Source: Ruoffia tabacinasalis (GTDB lineage: Bacteria > Bacillota > Bacilli > Lactobacillales > Aerococcaceae). From it: DNA of 64,000 nt. Under the pieces are notes generated by a model. The model made no database searches. It was given only the letters and a program-made list of their open reading frames with translations, and was not told the DNA's origin. Of the stretch, positions 56,028 through 64,000 are shown piece after piece (the first letter of the stretch is position 1; each line of letters begins with the position of its first letter). The position numbers and the translations under genes were made by a program. Location: contig NZ_VBSP01000003.1 in NCBI RefSeq assembly GCF_005864045.1, positions 29,125-93,124 on the forward strand. The letters are read 5' to 3'.

Positions 56028-57311
56028 ATGACTACAAATTTTGAAAAAGCAACAGGCAATGAAGGTACATTAACTTTTGAAATTCCTCAAGAGGAAGTAA
56101 AAAAAGGATTAGACCAAGCCTTTAAAAAAGTACAAAAAACTGTATCAGTTCCAGGTTTCCGTAAAGGGAAAGTTCCACGTCAAATTTTTAACAACGTGTA
56201 TGGTGAAGAAGCTTTATATGACGAAGCTTTAAACGCTGTATTACCGGATGCATATGAAGCTGCTGTTAAAGAAGCAGGTTTAGATGTGGTTGGACAACCA
56301 AAACTTGATATCGAAACAATCGGTAAAAAAGAACCTTGGGTAATGAAAGCAGAAGTTACATTAAAACCAGATGTTGAACTTGGTGATTATAAAGGACTTT
56401 CAGTAGAGAAACAAGATACTGAAGTCACTGAAGAAGACGTTCAAAACGCAATCAAATCTCGCCAAGAGAAATTAGCAGAATTAGTTGTTAAAGACTCAGA
56501 AGCGGTTGATGGTGATACTGTCGTTATCGATTACGAAGGTTTCGTAGATACTGAAGCATTCGATGGTGGTAAAGCAGAAAATCATTCATTAGAATTAGGA
56601 TCAAATTCATTTATTCCTGGTTTCGAAGAGCAATTAGTTGGAACTAAAGCTGGCGATAACGTAGATGTTAACGTTACTTTCCCAGAAGAATACCAAGCTG
56701 AAGAGTTAGCTGGTAAAGAAGCTGTGTTCAAAGTAACAGTACACGAAGTTAAAGCTACTGAATTACCTGAATTAGATGATGAATTTGCTAAAGACGTAGA
56801 TGACGAAGTTGAAACTTTAGCAGAATTAGAGAACAAAATTCGAGTTCAATTAGAAGAAGAAAAACAACAAGCAGCTAAAGAAGTCTTTGAAGACTTAGCT
56901 TTACGCCAAGCTGTTGACAATGCAGAAGTTGAAGGTGGCGTTCCATGGGCTATGGTTCATGAAGAAATTCACCGTCAAATGGACTACTTCTTAAATAACT
57001 TAAGTCGTCAAGGTATTCAACCTGAAATGTACTACCAAATTACTGGTACAACATCTCAAGACTTACATGATCAATTCGAAGAAGAAGCTGAATTACGTAC
57101 TAAGACAAACTTAGTATTAGAAGCTATCGTTAAAGCTGAAAATCTTGAAGTAAGCGACGAAGAAAAAGAAGAAGAAGTAAAATCTCTTGCTGAACAATAT
57201 GGTATGGAAGTTGACCAAGTTCGTGGATTTGTTTCTGACGACATGTTAGATTCAGATATCAAGATGAAGAAAGCAATGAGCATCATTGTTGACTCTGCAG
57301 AAGAAAAGTAA
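56028..57311 (+). CDS. tig: Trigger factor
   Basis: Ribosome-bound chaperone and prolyl isomerase (427 aa). The N-terminal ribosome-docking signature is PGFRKGKVPRQI. The FKBP-type isomerase domain (about residues 160-245) has GDTVVIDYEGFVD, LELGSNSFIPGFEEQL and VTFPEEY. The helical C-terminal arms complete the molecule. It lies upstream of clpX, the common tig-clpX order without clpP. RBS GGAGGG. Codon bias suggests high expression. Confidence 0.98.
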   Translation: MTTNFEKATGNEGTLTFEIPQEEVKKGLDQAFKKVQKTVSVPGFRKGKVPRQIFNNVYGEEALYDEALNAVLPDAYEAAVKEAGLDVVGQPKLDIETIGKKEPWVMKAEVTLKPDVELGDYKGLSVEKQDTEVTEEDVQNAIKSRQEKLAELVVKDSEAVDGDTVVIDYEGFVDTEAFDGGKAENHSLELGSNSFIPGFEEQLVGTKAGDNVDVNVTFPEEYQAEELAGKEAVFKVTVHEVKATELPELDDEFAKDVDDEVETLAELENKIRVQLEEEKQQAAKEVFEDLALRQAVDNAEVEGGVPWAMVHEEIHRQMDYFLNNLSRQGIQPEMYYQITGTTSQDLHDQFEEEAELRTKTNLVLEAIVKAENLEVSDEEKEEEVKSLAEQYGMEVDQVRGFVSDDMLDSDIKMKKAMSIIVDSAEEK

Positions 57312-57338
57312 GATAGTAAGGATTAAAGATTAATATTA

Positions 57339-57395
57339 TAGAGGGATTGCAAGAGTCACTAGTGTTTAATTTGGGGCTTCTTTGCATCCCTCTTT
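57339..57395 (+). terminator. Terminator between tig and clpX
   Basis: AGAGGGAT-T-GCAA pairs with TTGC-ATCCCTCT (one bulged T) around a 29-nt loop, then TTT. The long loop lowers certainty. Confidence 0.6.
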
Positions 57396-57437
57396 TGATG
57401 TTATTTATATATTGAAAAGAATTAAGGAGGATAATAA

Positions 57438-58682
57438 ATGGCAAAAAAAACATCGGATATGACTAATTTCTATTGTTCGTTTTGTGGAAAATCACAAGAT
57501 GAGGTTAATAAAATTGTTGCAGGACCAGATGTATATATTTGTGATGAGTGTGTCGAATTATGTAAAAACATTATCGACGAAGAACTGAAAAGTGAAAGAA
57601 CTCATGAACCTGTAAAAATGTTAATTCCAAGCGAAATTAAAGACGTTTTAGATGATTATGTTATCGGACAAGATGCAGCTAAAAAATCACTTTCAGTTGC
57701 TGTTTATAATCATTATAAAAGAGTGAACCAAAATATGATGGATGATGATGAAGTTGAGTTACAAAAAAGTAACATCGCTTTAATCGGGCCAACTGGATCA
57801 GGTAAGACATTCTTAGCACAAACAATGGCGAAAACATTAAATGTTCCATTTGCGATTGCTGATGCAACGACATTAACTGAAGCAGGCTATGTAGGGGAAG
57901 ATGTTGAGAACGTTCTATTAAAATTAGTTCAAGCAGCTGATTATGATATGGAGCGCGCTGAAAAAGGAATCATCTATATTGATGAAATTGATAAAATTTC
58001 TAGAAAAAGTGAAAATGTATCAATTACACGAGATGTCAGTGGTGAAGGTGTCCAACAAGCCTTATTAAAAATATTAGAAGGTACAGAAGCAAATATACCT
58101 CCTAAAGGTGGACGTAAACATCCAAACCAAGAATTCTTAAAATTAGATACTAAGAACATCTTATTCATCGTTGGGGGTGCCTTTGATGGGATCGAAACGA
58201 TTGTGAAAGAAAGATTAGGAAGCAAAGTCATCGGTTTTGGGAAAACAACTGGGAAAGTTGATGAAACGAAAAGTTTAATGCAACAAGTAACTTCTGAAGA
58301 TTTACTTAAATTCGGATTAATCCCTGAATTCATTGGACGTATTCCTATTACAGCAGCTTTAGAGAAATTAACAGAAGAAGATTTAATTTCAATTCTAACA
58401 GAACCAAAAAATGCACTTGTTAAACAATACAAAAAACAATTATCAATGGATAATGTTGCCCTTGAATTTGAAGAGGAAGCTCTACAAGCCATTGCGCAAC
58501 AAGCGCTTGAACGTGGAACGGGTGCACGTGGTTTAAGATCAATCATCGAGAATGTGATGTTAGAAATTATGTACGAAGTGCCAAGTCGTGAAGATATCGC
58601 TAAGATAATTATTACGAAGGAAAATGTCGAAGGTGCACATAAACCTGAATACTATAATATTGACAATCGAAAAATTTCATAA
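57438..58682 (+). CDS. clpX: ATP-dependent Clp protease ATP-binding subunit ClpX
   Basis: AAA+ unfoldase feeding ClpP (414 aa). The N-terminal C4 zinc domain has FYCSFCGKS and [10 protein letters not shown]. The AAA+ core has Walker [14 protein letters not shown], Walker [12 protein letters not shown], the pore loop GYVGEDVEN and sensor 2 GARGLR. The IGF loop that docks on ClpP is seen as VIGFGK. RBS AAGGAGG. Followed 17 bp later by ysxC, as in Bacillus. Confidence 0.98.
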   Translation: MAKKTSDMTNFYCSFCGKSQDEVNKIVAGPDVYICDECVELCKNIIDEELKSERTHEPVKMLIPSEIKDVLDDYVIGQDAAKKSLSVAVYNHYKRVNQNMMDDDEVELQKSNIALIGPTGSGKTFLAQTMAKTLNVPFAIADATTLTEAGYVGEDVENVLLKLVQAADYDMERAEKGIIYIDEIDKISRKSENVSITRDVSGEGVQQALLKILEGTEANIPPKGGRKHPNQEFLKLDTKNILFIVGGAFDGIETIVKERLGSKVIGFGKTTGKVDETKSLMQQVTSEDLLKFGLIPEFIGRIPITAALEKLTEEDLISILTEPKNALVKQYKKQLSMDNVALEFEEEALQAIAQQALERGTGARGLRSIIENVMLEIMYEVPSREDIAKIIITKENVEGAHKPEYYNIDNRKIS

Positions 58683-58699
58683 AAGCGAGGCAGCATAAT

Positions 58700-59284
58700 A
58701 TGAAAGTACAAAATCCAAAACTCGAAATAACTGCAGTAAAGCTTGATCAATATCCTTCTATGGATAAACCTGAGATAGCTTTAGCAGGAAGATCAAATGT
58801 AGGAAAATCATCGTTTATTAATACGTTGATTGAAAGAAAAGGCTTAGCTAGAACATCTGGCCAACCAGGGAAAACACAAACGTTAAATTTCTATAATATG
58901 GATGATAAATTTCGATTTGTAGATGTTCCTGGTTACGGCTATGCGAAAGTATCCAAAACAGACCGGGCTAGATGGGCTAAGATGATAACTGAATATTTAA
59001 CAAACCGAGATAATTTAGTGACGCTCTTGTTATTAATGGACTTCCGTCACGAACCGACAGAATTAGACATTCAAATGAAAGAATTTGCTGATGAATTAGA
59101 CATTCCATATGCAATTGTTTTAACCAAAGTTGATAAAATTAAAAGAAGCCAACGAAATAAACATATTTCGATGTTTACTAAAAAGCTAGAATTACCAACG
59201 AGTGATGCATTGTTTTTATTCTCTTCAGAAACAGCTGAGGGGAAAGATGATATTTGGGAAGTAATTGAAAGTCAAATCAACTAA
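58700..59284 (+). CDS. ysxC: Ribosome biogenesis GTP-binding protein YsxC/EngB
   Basis: Small essential GTPase for 50S assembly (194 aa). G motifs: [28 protein letters not shown] (switch I), [11 protein letters not shown] (G3) and LTKVDK (G4). The RBS is weak (GCGAGG), suggesting coupling with clpX translation. The neighbour order clpX-ysxC is standard in Bacilli. Confidence 0.97.
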   Translation: MKVQNPKLEITAVKLDQYPSMDKPEIALAGRSNVGKSSFINTLIERKGLARTSGQPGKTQTLNFYNMDDKFRFVDVPGYGYAKVSKTDRARWAKMITEYLTNRDNLVTLLLLMDFRHEPTELDIQMKEFADELDIPYAIVLTKVDKIKRSQRNKHISMFTKKLELPTSDALFLFSSETAEGKDDIWEVIESQIN

Positions 59285-59304
59285 CAAGAGAACAGGAGAA
59301 TAAA

Positions 59305-60561
59305 ATGTTTAAGCAACTAAAAGGTCAGTTTAATAAAGCAGAGTGGAGTTGGATGTTTCAGGATTGGGCAAACTCAGCCTATTCTTTAATGATCACAACA
59401 GCCATATTCCCAATATTTTATAAGTCTGTTGCCGATGCAGCAGGTATAAGTGGGGCAGATTCAACGGCTTACCTTGGTTATACTAATGCGATCGCAACGG
59501 TTCTAACAGCTGTTTTAGCCCCATTTCTTGGGACGAGTGCTGATTATAAAGGGTATCGAAAACCTTTATTCACAATTTCAACACTCTTAGGTATCATAGC
59601 TGTATTTTCAATGATGTTTATTGGAAATGGTAACTGGTTATTATTGCTAGTTGTTTATGCGATTTCTTCATTTGGTTTTCACGTAGCGAATATATTCTAT
59701 GATAGTTCGATTATGGACGTAACGACACCGGAACGATTAGACCAAGTCAGTTCAACTGGCTTTGGTTTAGGCTATATCGGAAGTGTGTTTCCGTTTTTAA
59801 TATTTATGGTGTTCCAATTAACAGGGATATTCCCTGCGAATGTTACTGTCAATATTGGATTTTTACTTACAGCGGCTTGGTGGTTTATCTTTACTATTCC
59901 GTATTGGAAGAATGTAAATCAAGTGAATTACTTAGAAAAGACTGAAGGTATTGTTCAAACGACGGTGAAGTCATTAACTGCTACAGTAAAAGAATTAAAG
60001 AAATATCCACATATATATTTGTTTTTATTTGGTTATTTCTTTTATATTGATGGTGTCGGAACAATCATTGCGATGGCCACTTCAGTAGGTACTGATTTAG
60101 GCTTATCAGCAAATGAACTCATTATCATGTTGTTAGTTGTTCAAATCGTCGCATTCCCGTGTTCAATTATGTACGGATATTTAGCTAGACGATTTGGTAC
60201 TAGAACGATGTTATTTGTTGGTATTGCTACTTATATAGTTATTTGTATTTTCGGATTAAGCTTAGATTCATTTACTGATTTCATGATTTTAGCTGTACTA
60301 GTTGGAACGGCTCAAGGTGGAATTCAAGGTTTAAGTCGATCATACTTTGGCCAGATTATCCCTAGAGAGAAGAGTAATCAGTTTTATGGTTTCTATAATA
60401 TTTTTGGGAAATTTTCTTCCGTATTAGGTACGACTATTTTAGGAATTGTAGCGCAGATAACAGGTGATTCTTTAAAAGGATTATTTGCTCTAATCGTGCA
60501 ATTTATTATCGGTGCGATTCTGTTATACATGGCAAAACCAAGCAAAAGTTACAATAATTAA
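59305..60561 (+). CDS. MFS transporter, UMF1/Atg22-like family
   Basis: Polytopic membrane protein (418 aa, about 12 helices) of the bacterial UMF1 branch of the major facilitator superfamily, related in fold to fungal Atg22 vacuolar effluxers. The start WSWMFQDWANSAYSLMITTAIFPIFY is highly typical (DWANSA motif), as is GLSRSYFGQIIPREKSNQFYGFYNIFGKFSS in the second half. The substrate is unknown. RBS ACAGGAGAA precedes ATG 59305. It lies between ysxC and dnaG, 20 and 25 bp apart, so it is probably in the same transcript. Confidence 0.88.
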   Translation: MFKQLKGQFNKAEWSWMFQDWANSAYSLMITTAIFPIFYKSVADAAGISGADSTAYLGYTNAIATVLTAVLAPFLGTSADYKGYRKPLFTISTLLGIIAVFSMMFIGNGNWLLLLVVYAISSFGFHVANIFYDSSIMDVTTPERLDQVSSTGFGLGYIGSVFPFLIFMVFQLTGIFPANVTVNIGFLLTAAWWFIFTIPYWKNVNQVNYLEKTEGIVQTTVKSLTATVKELKKYPHIYLFLFGYFFYIDGVGTIIAMATSVGTDLGLSANELIIMLLVVQIVAFPCSIMYGYLARRFGTRTMLFVGIATYIVICIFGLSLDSFTDFMILAVLVGTAQGGIQGLSRSYFGQIIPREKSNQFYGFYNIFGKFSSVLGTTILGIVAQITGDSLKGLFALIVQFIIGAILLYMAKPSKSYNN

Positions 60562-60586
60562 CTTGAAATAATAGAGGTGATTTCAA

Positions 60587-62437
60587 TTGAGTTATATTCC
60601 AGAGGAAGTTATCAACGAGGTTAAAAGTAATGTTGATATCGTTGAACTCATTGGACAATATGTTCAATTGAATAAGCGTGGAACTAACTACATGGCCTCA
60701 TGTCCTTTTCATGAGGATAACAATCCTTCTTTTTCAGTATCACAGCCTAAACAAATTTATAAATGTTTTAGTTGTGGGAGAGGGGGGAATATCTTTGGTT
60801 TCTTACAAGAAATTGAAGGTATTTCTTTTACTGAATCTGTAGCAAAAGCAGCTGAGTTTGCGAATATTACTGTTGATGAAAAATATATTCAAGCTCAGCC
60901 GTCAAAACAGCAAGAATTCAGTTATTTATATGATATACACGAAAAAGCAAACGATTTTTATCACTACTACTTAATGAGTACAAATAATGGTGAAGAAGCT
61001 TATGATTATTTAATTCAAAGGCAGCTAACAAAAGAAGTGTTAGAAGTGTTTCAATTTGGCTTAGCGCCAAGTAACTCACAATTGTTAGTCCAATATTTAC
61101 AAAAGGCTGGATTTACATCCGAACAGCTTGTTGATTCTGGTATTTTTTATATGGCAGACTCTGGCGAATTAATCGATCGTTTTCGTAACCGTATTATCAT
61201 TCCGCTTCGTAATAGTCGCGGAGATGTTGTGGCGTTTTCTGGGCGTGTCTTTCAAGAGAATAGTGATAAGTCGGCCAAGTATTTGAACTCACCTGAGACG
61301 AATATTTTTAAAAAGGGTAAGTTAATTTATAATTTAGACAACGCAAGATTACCCATTCGTAATCAGAATAAAGTGTTAATTGCAGAAGGTTACATGGACG
61401 TCATTAGTTTATACCAAGCTGGATACGAGAATGTAGTTGCTTCGATGGGGACAAGTTTGTCGGAGGATCATTTAAAACAATTAAGTAAAATGACGAACAC
61501 TTTAATCTTTGCCTTTGATGGCGACGATGCTGGGCAAAAAGCAACAAGTCGAGCTTTTCAGACTGCTCAAGGGATAACGAATGCAGAAATCAAAGCAATT
61601 CAAATACCTAATAAACTTGACCCTGATGAATGGATTAAGGAACACGGGCAAGAAAGTTTCCAACAATTAATCAATCAAAGTATTTCACAATTTGAGTTTA
61701 ATCGAGAGTTTTTTAAGAAAGATTACAATTTAAACGATGAATATGAACTTGCACAATATATTGAAAAAGTTATCGAATTAATTAGCCAAATCAAATCACC
61801 TATTGAACAACAATTAAGAATTAATGATTTAGTGAATGAGTATCATCTTTCGGAGACGATTATTACCGAACAGGTCAATCGCGCTCGTGATATTCGACCG
61901 AATAATTACAATCAACCTACTGAACAATATAATAGTGTGGAGCCACCTCAATCTAGTTATTCTAATGCGCCAATTACTACGCAAGAACCTGCTTTACAAA
62001 TTAAATCAAAACGAGCATATAATAGTGAGAAACAAATTATATTTTATTTGATTTACTTCGAAGAGGCATGGGATTATATGGAAGAGTTAAGTAATCCTCC
62101 AGTGTTTTTTCATGATTTTACAAGTAAAGCATTTTTTGAGCTAGATCGATATTATTATGAAGGAAATCATTTGCCACTCACTGGTATCATTGATAGAATA
62201 AACGATACCCAAGTAAGTCATTTTTTAACTTCGTTAATGTGGGAACAAGAATTATTCGATTTTACTCGTCAACTATTAGATGATTGCTTCAAAGTTTTAC
62301 AGCAAGAATTTATTCAACAAGAGATCAATGAATTAAGAAAGAAAGTTGTTCAATATCAAAAACAACAAAATTATTCAGAAATGAATCATACTTTAACAAG
62401 AATCATGAATTTAACGCGTCAGATTAAAGAAATTTAG
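60587..62437 (+). CDS. dnaG: DNA primase DnaG
   Basis: Synthesises RNA primers at the fork (616 aa). The N-terminal CHC2 zinc domain has [11 protein letters not shown] and [14 protein letters not shown]. The RNA polymerase domain has the TOPRIM motifs [14 protein letters not shown] and [11 protein letters not shown]. The C-terminal helicase-binding domain follows a Gln/Asn/Pro-rich linker (about residues 435-475). It starts at TTG 60587 with GAGGTGA. It lies 13 bp before rpoD: the macromolecular synthesis pair dnaG-rpoD, without rpsU here. Confidence 0.97.
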   Translation: MSYIPEEVINEVKSNVDIVELIGQYVQLNKRGTNYMASCPFHEDNNPSFSVSQPKQIYKCFSCGRGGNIFGFLQEIEGISFTESVAKAAEFANITVDEKYIQAQPSKQQEFSYLYDIHEKANDFYHYYLMSTNNGEEAYDYLIQRQLTKEVLEVFQFGLAPSNSQLLVQYLQKAGFTSEQLVDSGIFYMADSGELIDRFRNRIIIPLRNSRGDVVAFSGRVFQENSDKSAKYLNSPETNIFKKGKLIYNLDNARLPIRNQNKVLIAEGYMDVISLYQAGYENVVASMGTSLSEDHLKQLSKMTNTLIFAFDGDDAGQKATSRAFQTAQGITNAEIKAIQIPNKLDPDEWIKEHGQESFQQLINQSISQFEFNREFFKKDYNLNDEYELAQYIEKVIELISQIKSPIEQQLRINDLVNEYHLSETIITEQVNRARDIRPNNYNQPTEQYNSVEPPQSSYSNAPITTQEPALQIKSKRAYNSEKQIIFYLIYFEEAWDYMEELSNPPVFFHDFTSKAFFELDRYYYEGNHLPLTGIIDRINDTQVSHFLTSLMWEQELFDFTRQLLDDCFKVLQQEFIQQEINELRKKVVQYQKQQNYSEMNHTLTRIMNLTRQIKEI

Positions 62438-62450
62438 GGGGCTTACTTAT

Positions 62451-63653
62451 ATGACTGAAAAAGATCAAGTTCAAGAAGAACAGCAACAACAGCAAGATGG
62501 AAAAACAATTGAGCAAAAAGATCCTCAACAAGAGCATGTAAAAGAAGAAAGAAGTAATGAGTTATCACTTACGTTAGATCAAGCAACGAAACAATTAATT
62601 GCTGAAAAGAAAACGTTAGGTCAAATTCATTATGATGAATTAACGAAATCAATTGCAAGTCCATATGAATTAGATGCAAATGCTATTGATAAATTAATTC
62701 AACAAGTAGAAGATAGTGGTATTGCGGTCGTTGGTGACGATGGTGGACCAACTAAACAACAAATGGTACGTGCAGAAAAAGGGGACAAGTCTACAACAGC
62801 GTCTTCAGCAGCCGTATCTAAGATTAAAGTAAGCGATCCAGTTCGTATGTACTTAAAAGAAATTGGTCGTGTTGATTTACTTACTGCAGACGAAGAAGTA
62901 TCGATTGCAAAACGAATTGAAGATGGCGACGACTTAGCTAAACAAGAATTAGCAGAAGCAAACTTACGTTTAGTTGTATCAATTGCTAAGCGTTATGTTG
63001 GACGTGGTATGTCATTCTTAGATTTAATTCAAGAAGGTAATATGGGCTTAATGAAAGCTGTTGAGAAATTTGACTACCATAAAGGATTCAAATTCTCTAC
63101 ATATGCAACGTGGTGGATCCGTCAAGCAATCACAAGAGCGATTGCTGACCAAGCAAGAACAATCCGTATTCCTGTACATATGGTAGAAACAATTAATAAA
63201 TTAGTACGTGTTCAAAGAACCTTATTACAAGATTTAGGGAGAGAACCGACACCAGAAGAGATTGGTGCTGAAATGGATTTACCGACTGAAAAAGTCCGTG
63301 AAATTCTTAAAATCGCCCAAGAACCAGTTTCTCTTGAGACACCTATTGGTGAAGAAGATGACTCTCATTTAGGTGATTTCATTGAAGATGAAGGAGCTAT
63401 GAGTCCAGAAGCATTTACTTCAAGTTCTTTATTAAGAGAACAATTGGAAGATGTATTAGATACATTAACTGATCGTGAAGAAAATGTATTACGTCTTCGT
63501 TTCGGTTTAGATGACGGTAATATTCGCACTTTAGAACAAGTAGGTAAAGTGTTTGGAGTGACACGGGAACGTATTCGTCAAATTGAAGCGAAAGCATTAC
63601 GTAAATTACGCCACCCAAGCCGTTCTAAGCAATTAAAAGATTTCTTAGAGTAG
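62451..63653 (+). CDS. rpoD: RNA polymerase primary sigma factor (SigA/RpoD)
   Basis: Housekeeping sigma factor (400 aa). A Gln/Glu-rich N-terminus and region 1.1 are followed by region 1.2 ([17 protein letters not shown]), region 2 ([25 protein letters not shown] and [13 protein letters not shown] for -10 binding), region 3 and region 4.2 ([25 protein letters not shown] for -35 binding). It should recognise the TTGACA/TATAAT promoters, including the TG-extended -10 elements seen widely here. RBS TAGGGGG. A terminator follows. Confidence 0.98.
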   Translation: MTEKDQVQEEQQQQQDGKTIEQKDPQQEHVKEERSNELSLTLDQATKQLIAEKKTLGQIHYDELTKSIASPYELDANAIDKLIQQVEDSGIAVVGDDGGPTKQQMVRAEKGDKSTTASSAAVSKIKVSDPVRMYLKEIGRVDLLTADEEVSIAKRIEDGDDLAKQELAEANLRLVVSIAKRYVGRGMSFLDLIQEGNMGLMKAVEKFDYHKGFKFSTYATWWIRQAITRAIADQARTIRIPVHMVETINKLVRVQRTLLQDLGREPTPEEIGAEMDLPTEKVREILKIAQEPVSLETPIGEEDDSHLGDFIEDEGAMSPEAFTSSSLLREQLEDVLDTLTDREENVLRLRFGLDDGNIRTLEQVGKVFGVTRERIRQIEAKALRKLRHPSRSKQLKDFLE

Positions 63654-63670
63654 GATACATAATTTAAGAT

Positions 63671-63704
63671 AAAGAGGCAATATCAACCGATATAGCCTCT
63701 TTTT
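63671..63704 (+). terminator. Terminator after rpoD
   Basis: An 8-bp outer stem (AAAGAGGC with GCCTCTTT) and inner ATATC/GATAT pairing around an AACC loop, followed by T. Confidence 0.9.
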
Positions 63705-63721
63705 ACGGTTCTATAATTTTT

Positions 63722-63753
63722 AGTGTTGGTGAGAAATCACCAGCACTATTTTT
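63722..63753 (+). terminator. Second terminator-like hairpin downstream of rpoD
   Basis: An 11-bp stem (AGTGTTGGTGA with TCACCAGCACT, one G-U), GAAA tetraloop, then ATTTTT. Part of it can instead pair with downstream sequence (GAAATCAC 63733-63740 with GTGATTTC 63771-63778; TTTTTGT with ACAAAAA). Confidence 0.75.
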
Positions 63754-63823
63754 GTATACACAAAAAGCCAGTGATTTCCGTTATGATGTAAGTACGAGCA
63801 AACACATAAGAAAGGAAATCAAC

Positions 63824-63949
63824 ATGGCTTACTTACATTCTACCGCTCTTTTACTTGAGTATTGCGGACGTTCTTTACCAGTAGTGCGGTTCTTTTTACC
63901 ACTCTTTGCGGGAAGATTTACCAATGTCTGCGGAATAGTTTACCAGTAA
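63824..63949 (+). CDS. Possible 41-aa ORF, uncertain
   Basis: Short ORF starting at ATG 63824 with a good RBS (AAAGGAA, 7 bases away), giving a hydrophobic, Cys-containing 41-residue peptide with no recognised family. It is preceded by TATGAT (63782) with no clear -35. Most of it runs through four 22-bp direct repeats whose length is not a multiple of three, so the repeat is maintained at DNA level and argues against coding. It could be the 5' end of a decayed transposase gene. Confidence 0.25.
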   Translation: MAYLHSTALLLEYCGRSLPVVRFFLPLFAGRFTNVCGIVYQ

Positions 63950-63950
63950 T
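63863..63950 (+). repeat. Four contiguous 22-bp direct repeats
   Basis: Units start at 63863, 63885, 63907 and 63929. Each is TGCGG, five or six variable bases, TTTACCA or TTACCA, then four or five variable bases. There are no spacers. A degenerate fifth copy may precede at 63841. They lie just left of a large palindrome. Function unknown. Confidence 0.8.
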
Positions 63951-63957
63951 AATTAAA

Positions 63958-63998
63958 TGACCCCATTTCTACTCAACTTTTGAGTAGAAATGGGGTCA
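63958..63998. repeat. 41-nt perfect palindrome at right edge
   Basis: Arms of 19 bp (TGACCCCATTTCTACTCAA and its exact complement) around a CTT loop. On the plus strand no T tract follows; on the minus strand the hairpin is followed by TTTAATTATT, so it may terminate a leftward gene beyond the window or mark an element end. Confidence 0.8.
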
Positions 63999-64000
63999 AC

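Noticed and set aside
57974..58546. 190-codon open frame antisense to clpX
   Set aside because: The Ser/Pro/Cys-rich translation is typical of a reverse-strand shadow of a conserved gene.
63863..63950. CRISPR array
   Set aside because: The repeats are contiguous 22-bp units with no spacers, they are not palindromic and no cas gene is present.

Overview
The window looks like a chromosomal segment of a low-GC Gram-positive bacterium of the order Lactobacillales (inference). The evidence is AT-rich DNA, strong Shine-Dalgarno sites with ATG, GTG and TTG starts, many extended -10 promoters, and Bacillus/Lactobacillales gene orders: rodZ-pgsA-cinA-recA-rny-ymdB, ribT-scpA-scpB-rluB, cmk-rpsA-der-hup, ypiA-ypiB, dinG-ypmB-asnS-dnaD-nth, pbp1A-recU, tig-clpX-ysxC and dnaG-rpoD. 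An ECF riboflavin importer and a DnaE with a degenerate PHP domain also fit. Aerococcaceae or Carnobacteriaceae are my guess; the sequence alone does not settle the genus.

Layout. 1-6.0 kb: two tandem BMP-family nucleoside-binding proteins and the ABC importer NupOPQ. 6-15.9 kb: envelope and phospholipid genes, then cinA and LexA-controlled recA, RNase Y, YmdB and MutS. 15.9-24.9 kb: mutL, two tandem msrB, ruvAB, queA, dnaE. 25-27.9 kb: the glycolytic pair pfkA-pyk. 28-31.8 kb: cvfB, xerD and the nucleoside catabolic pair deoB-punA. 32-34.5 kb: ribT, scpAB, rluB. 34.6-35.5 kb: an FMN riboswitch with terminator controlling ribU. 35.8-40.5 kb: a LysM protein, cmk, S1 protein, der, HU. 40.7-49.7 kb: ypiA, ypiB, cca, a DinG-like protein, ypmB, asnS, dnaD, nth. 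49.7-51.1 kb: a decayed IS3-family element. 51.1-55.7 kb: an ECF S-component, an unknown membrane protein, PBP1A and RecU. 56-63.7 kb: tig, clpX, ysxC, an MFS protein, dnaG, rpoD. 63.7-64 kb: a short, highly structured non-housekeeping stretch.

The genes are mostly housekeeping: DNA repair and replication, cell envelope, ribosome biogenesis, nucleoside salvage (binding proteins, ABC importer, DeoB and PNP) and vitamin uptake. No tRNA, rRNA or CRISPR array was seen.

The most unusual items are these. (1) The DinG homologue keeps its DEDDh exonuclease residues but appears to have lost every helicase ATPase motif. (2) An IS3 element sits inside a formerly perfect 40-bp bidirectional terminator, with a 3-bp target duplication. 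(3) Four contiguous 22-bp direct repeats lie beside a 41-nt perfect palindrome at the right edge. (4) The paired substrate-binding proteins have no lipobox cysteine. (5) The endonuclease III has lost half of its Fe-S cluster ligands. I found no clear candidate for a wholly new multi-gene system; the right-edge repeat region is the best lead.
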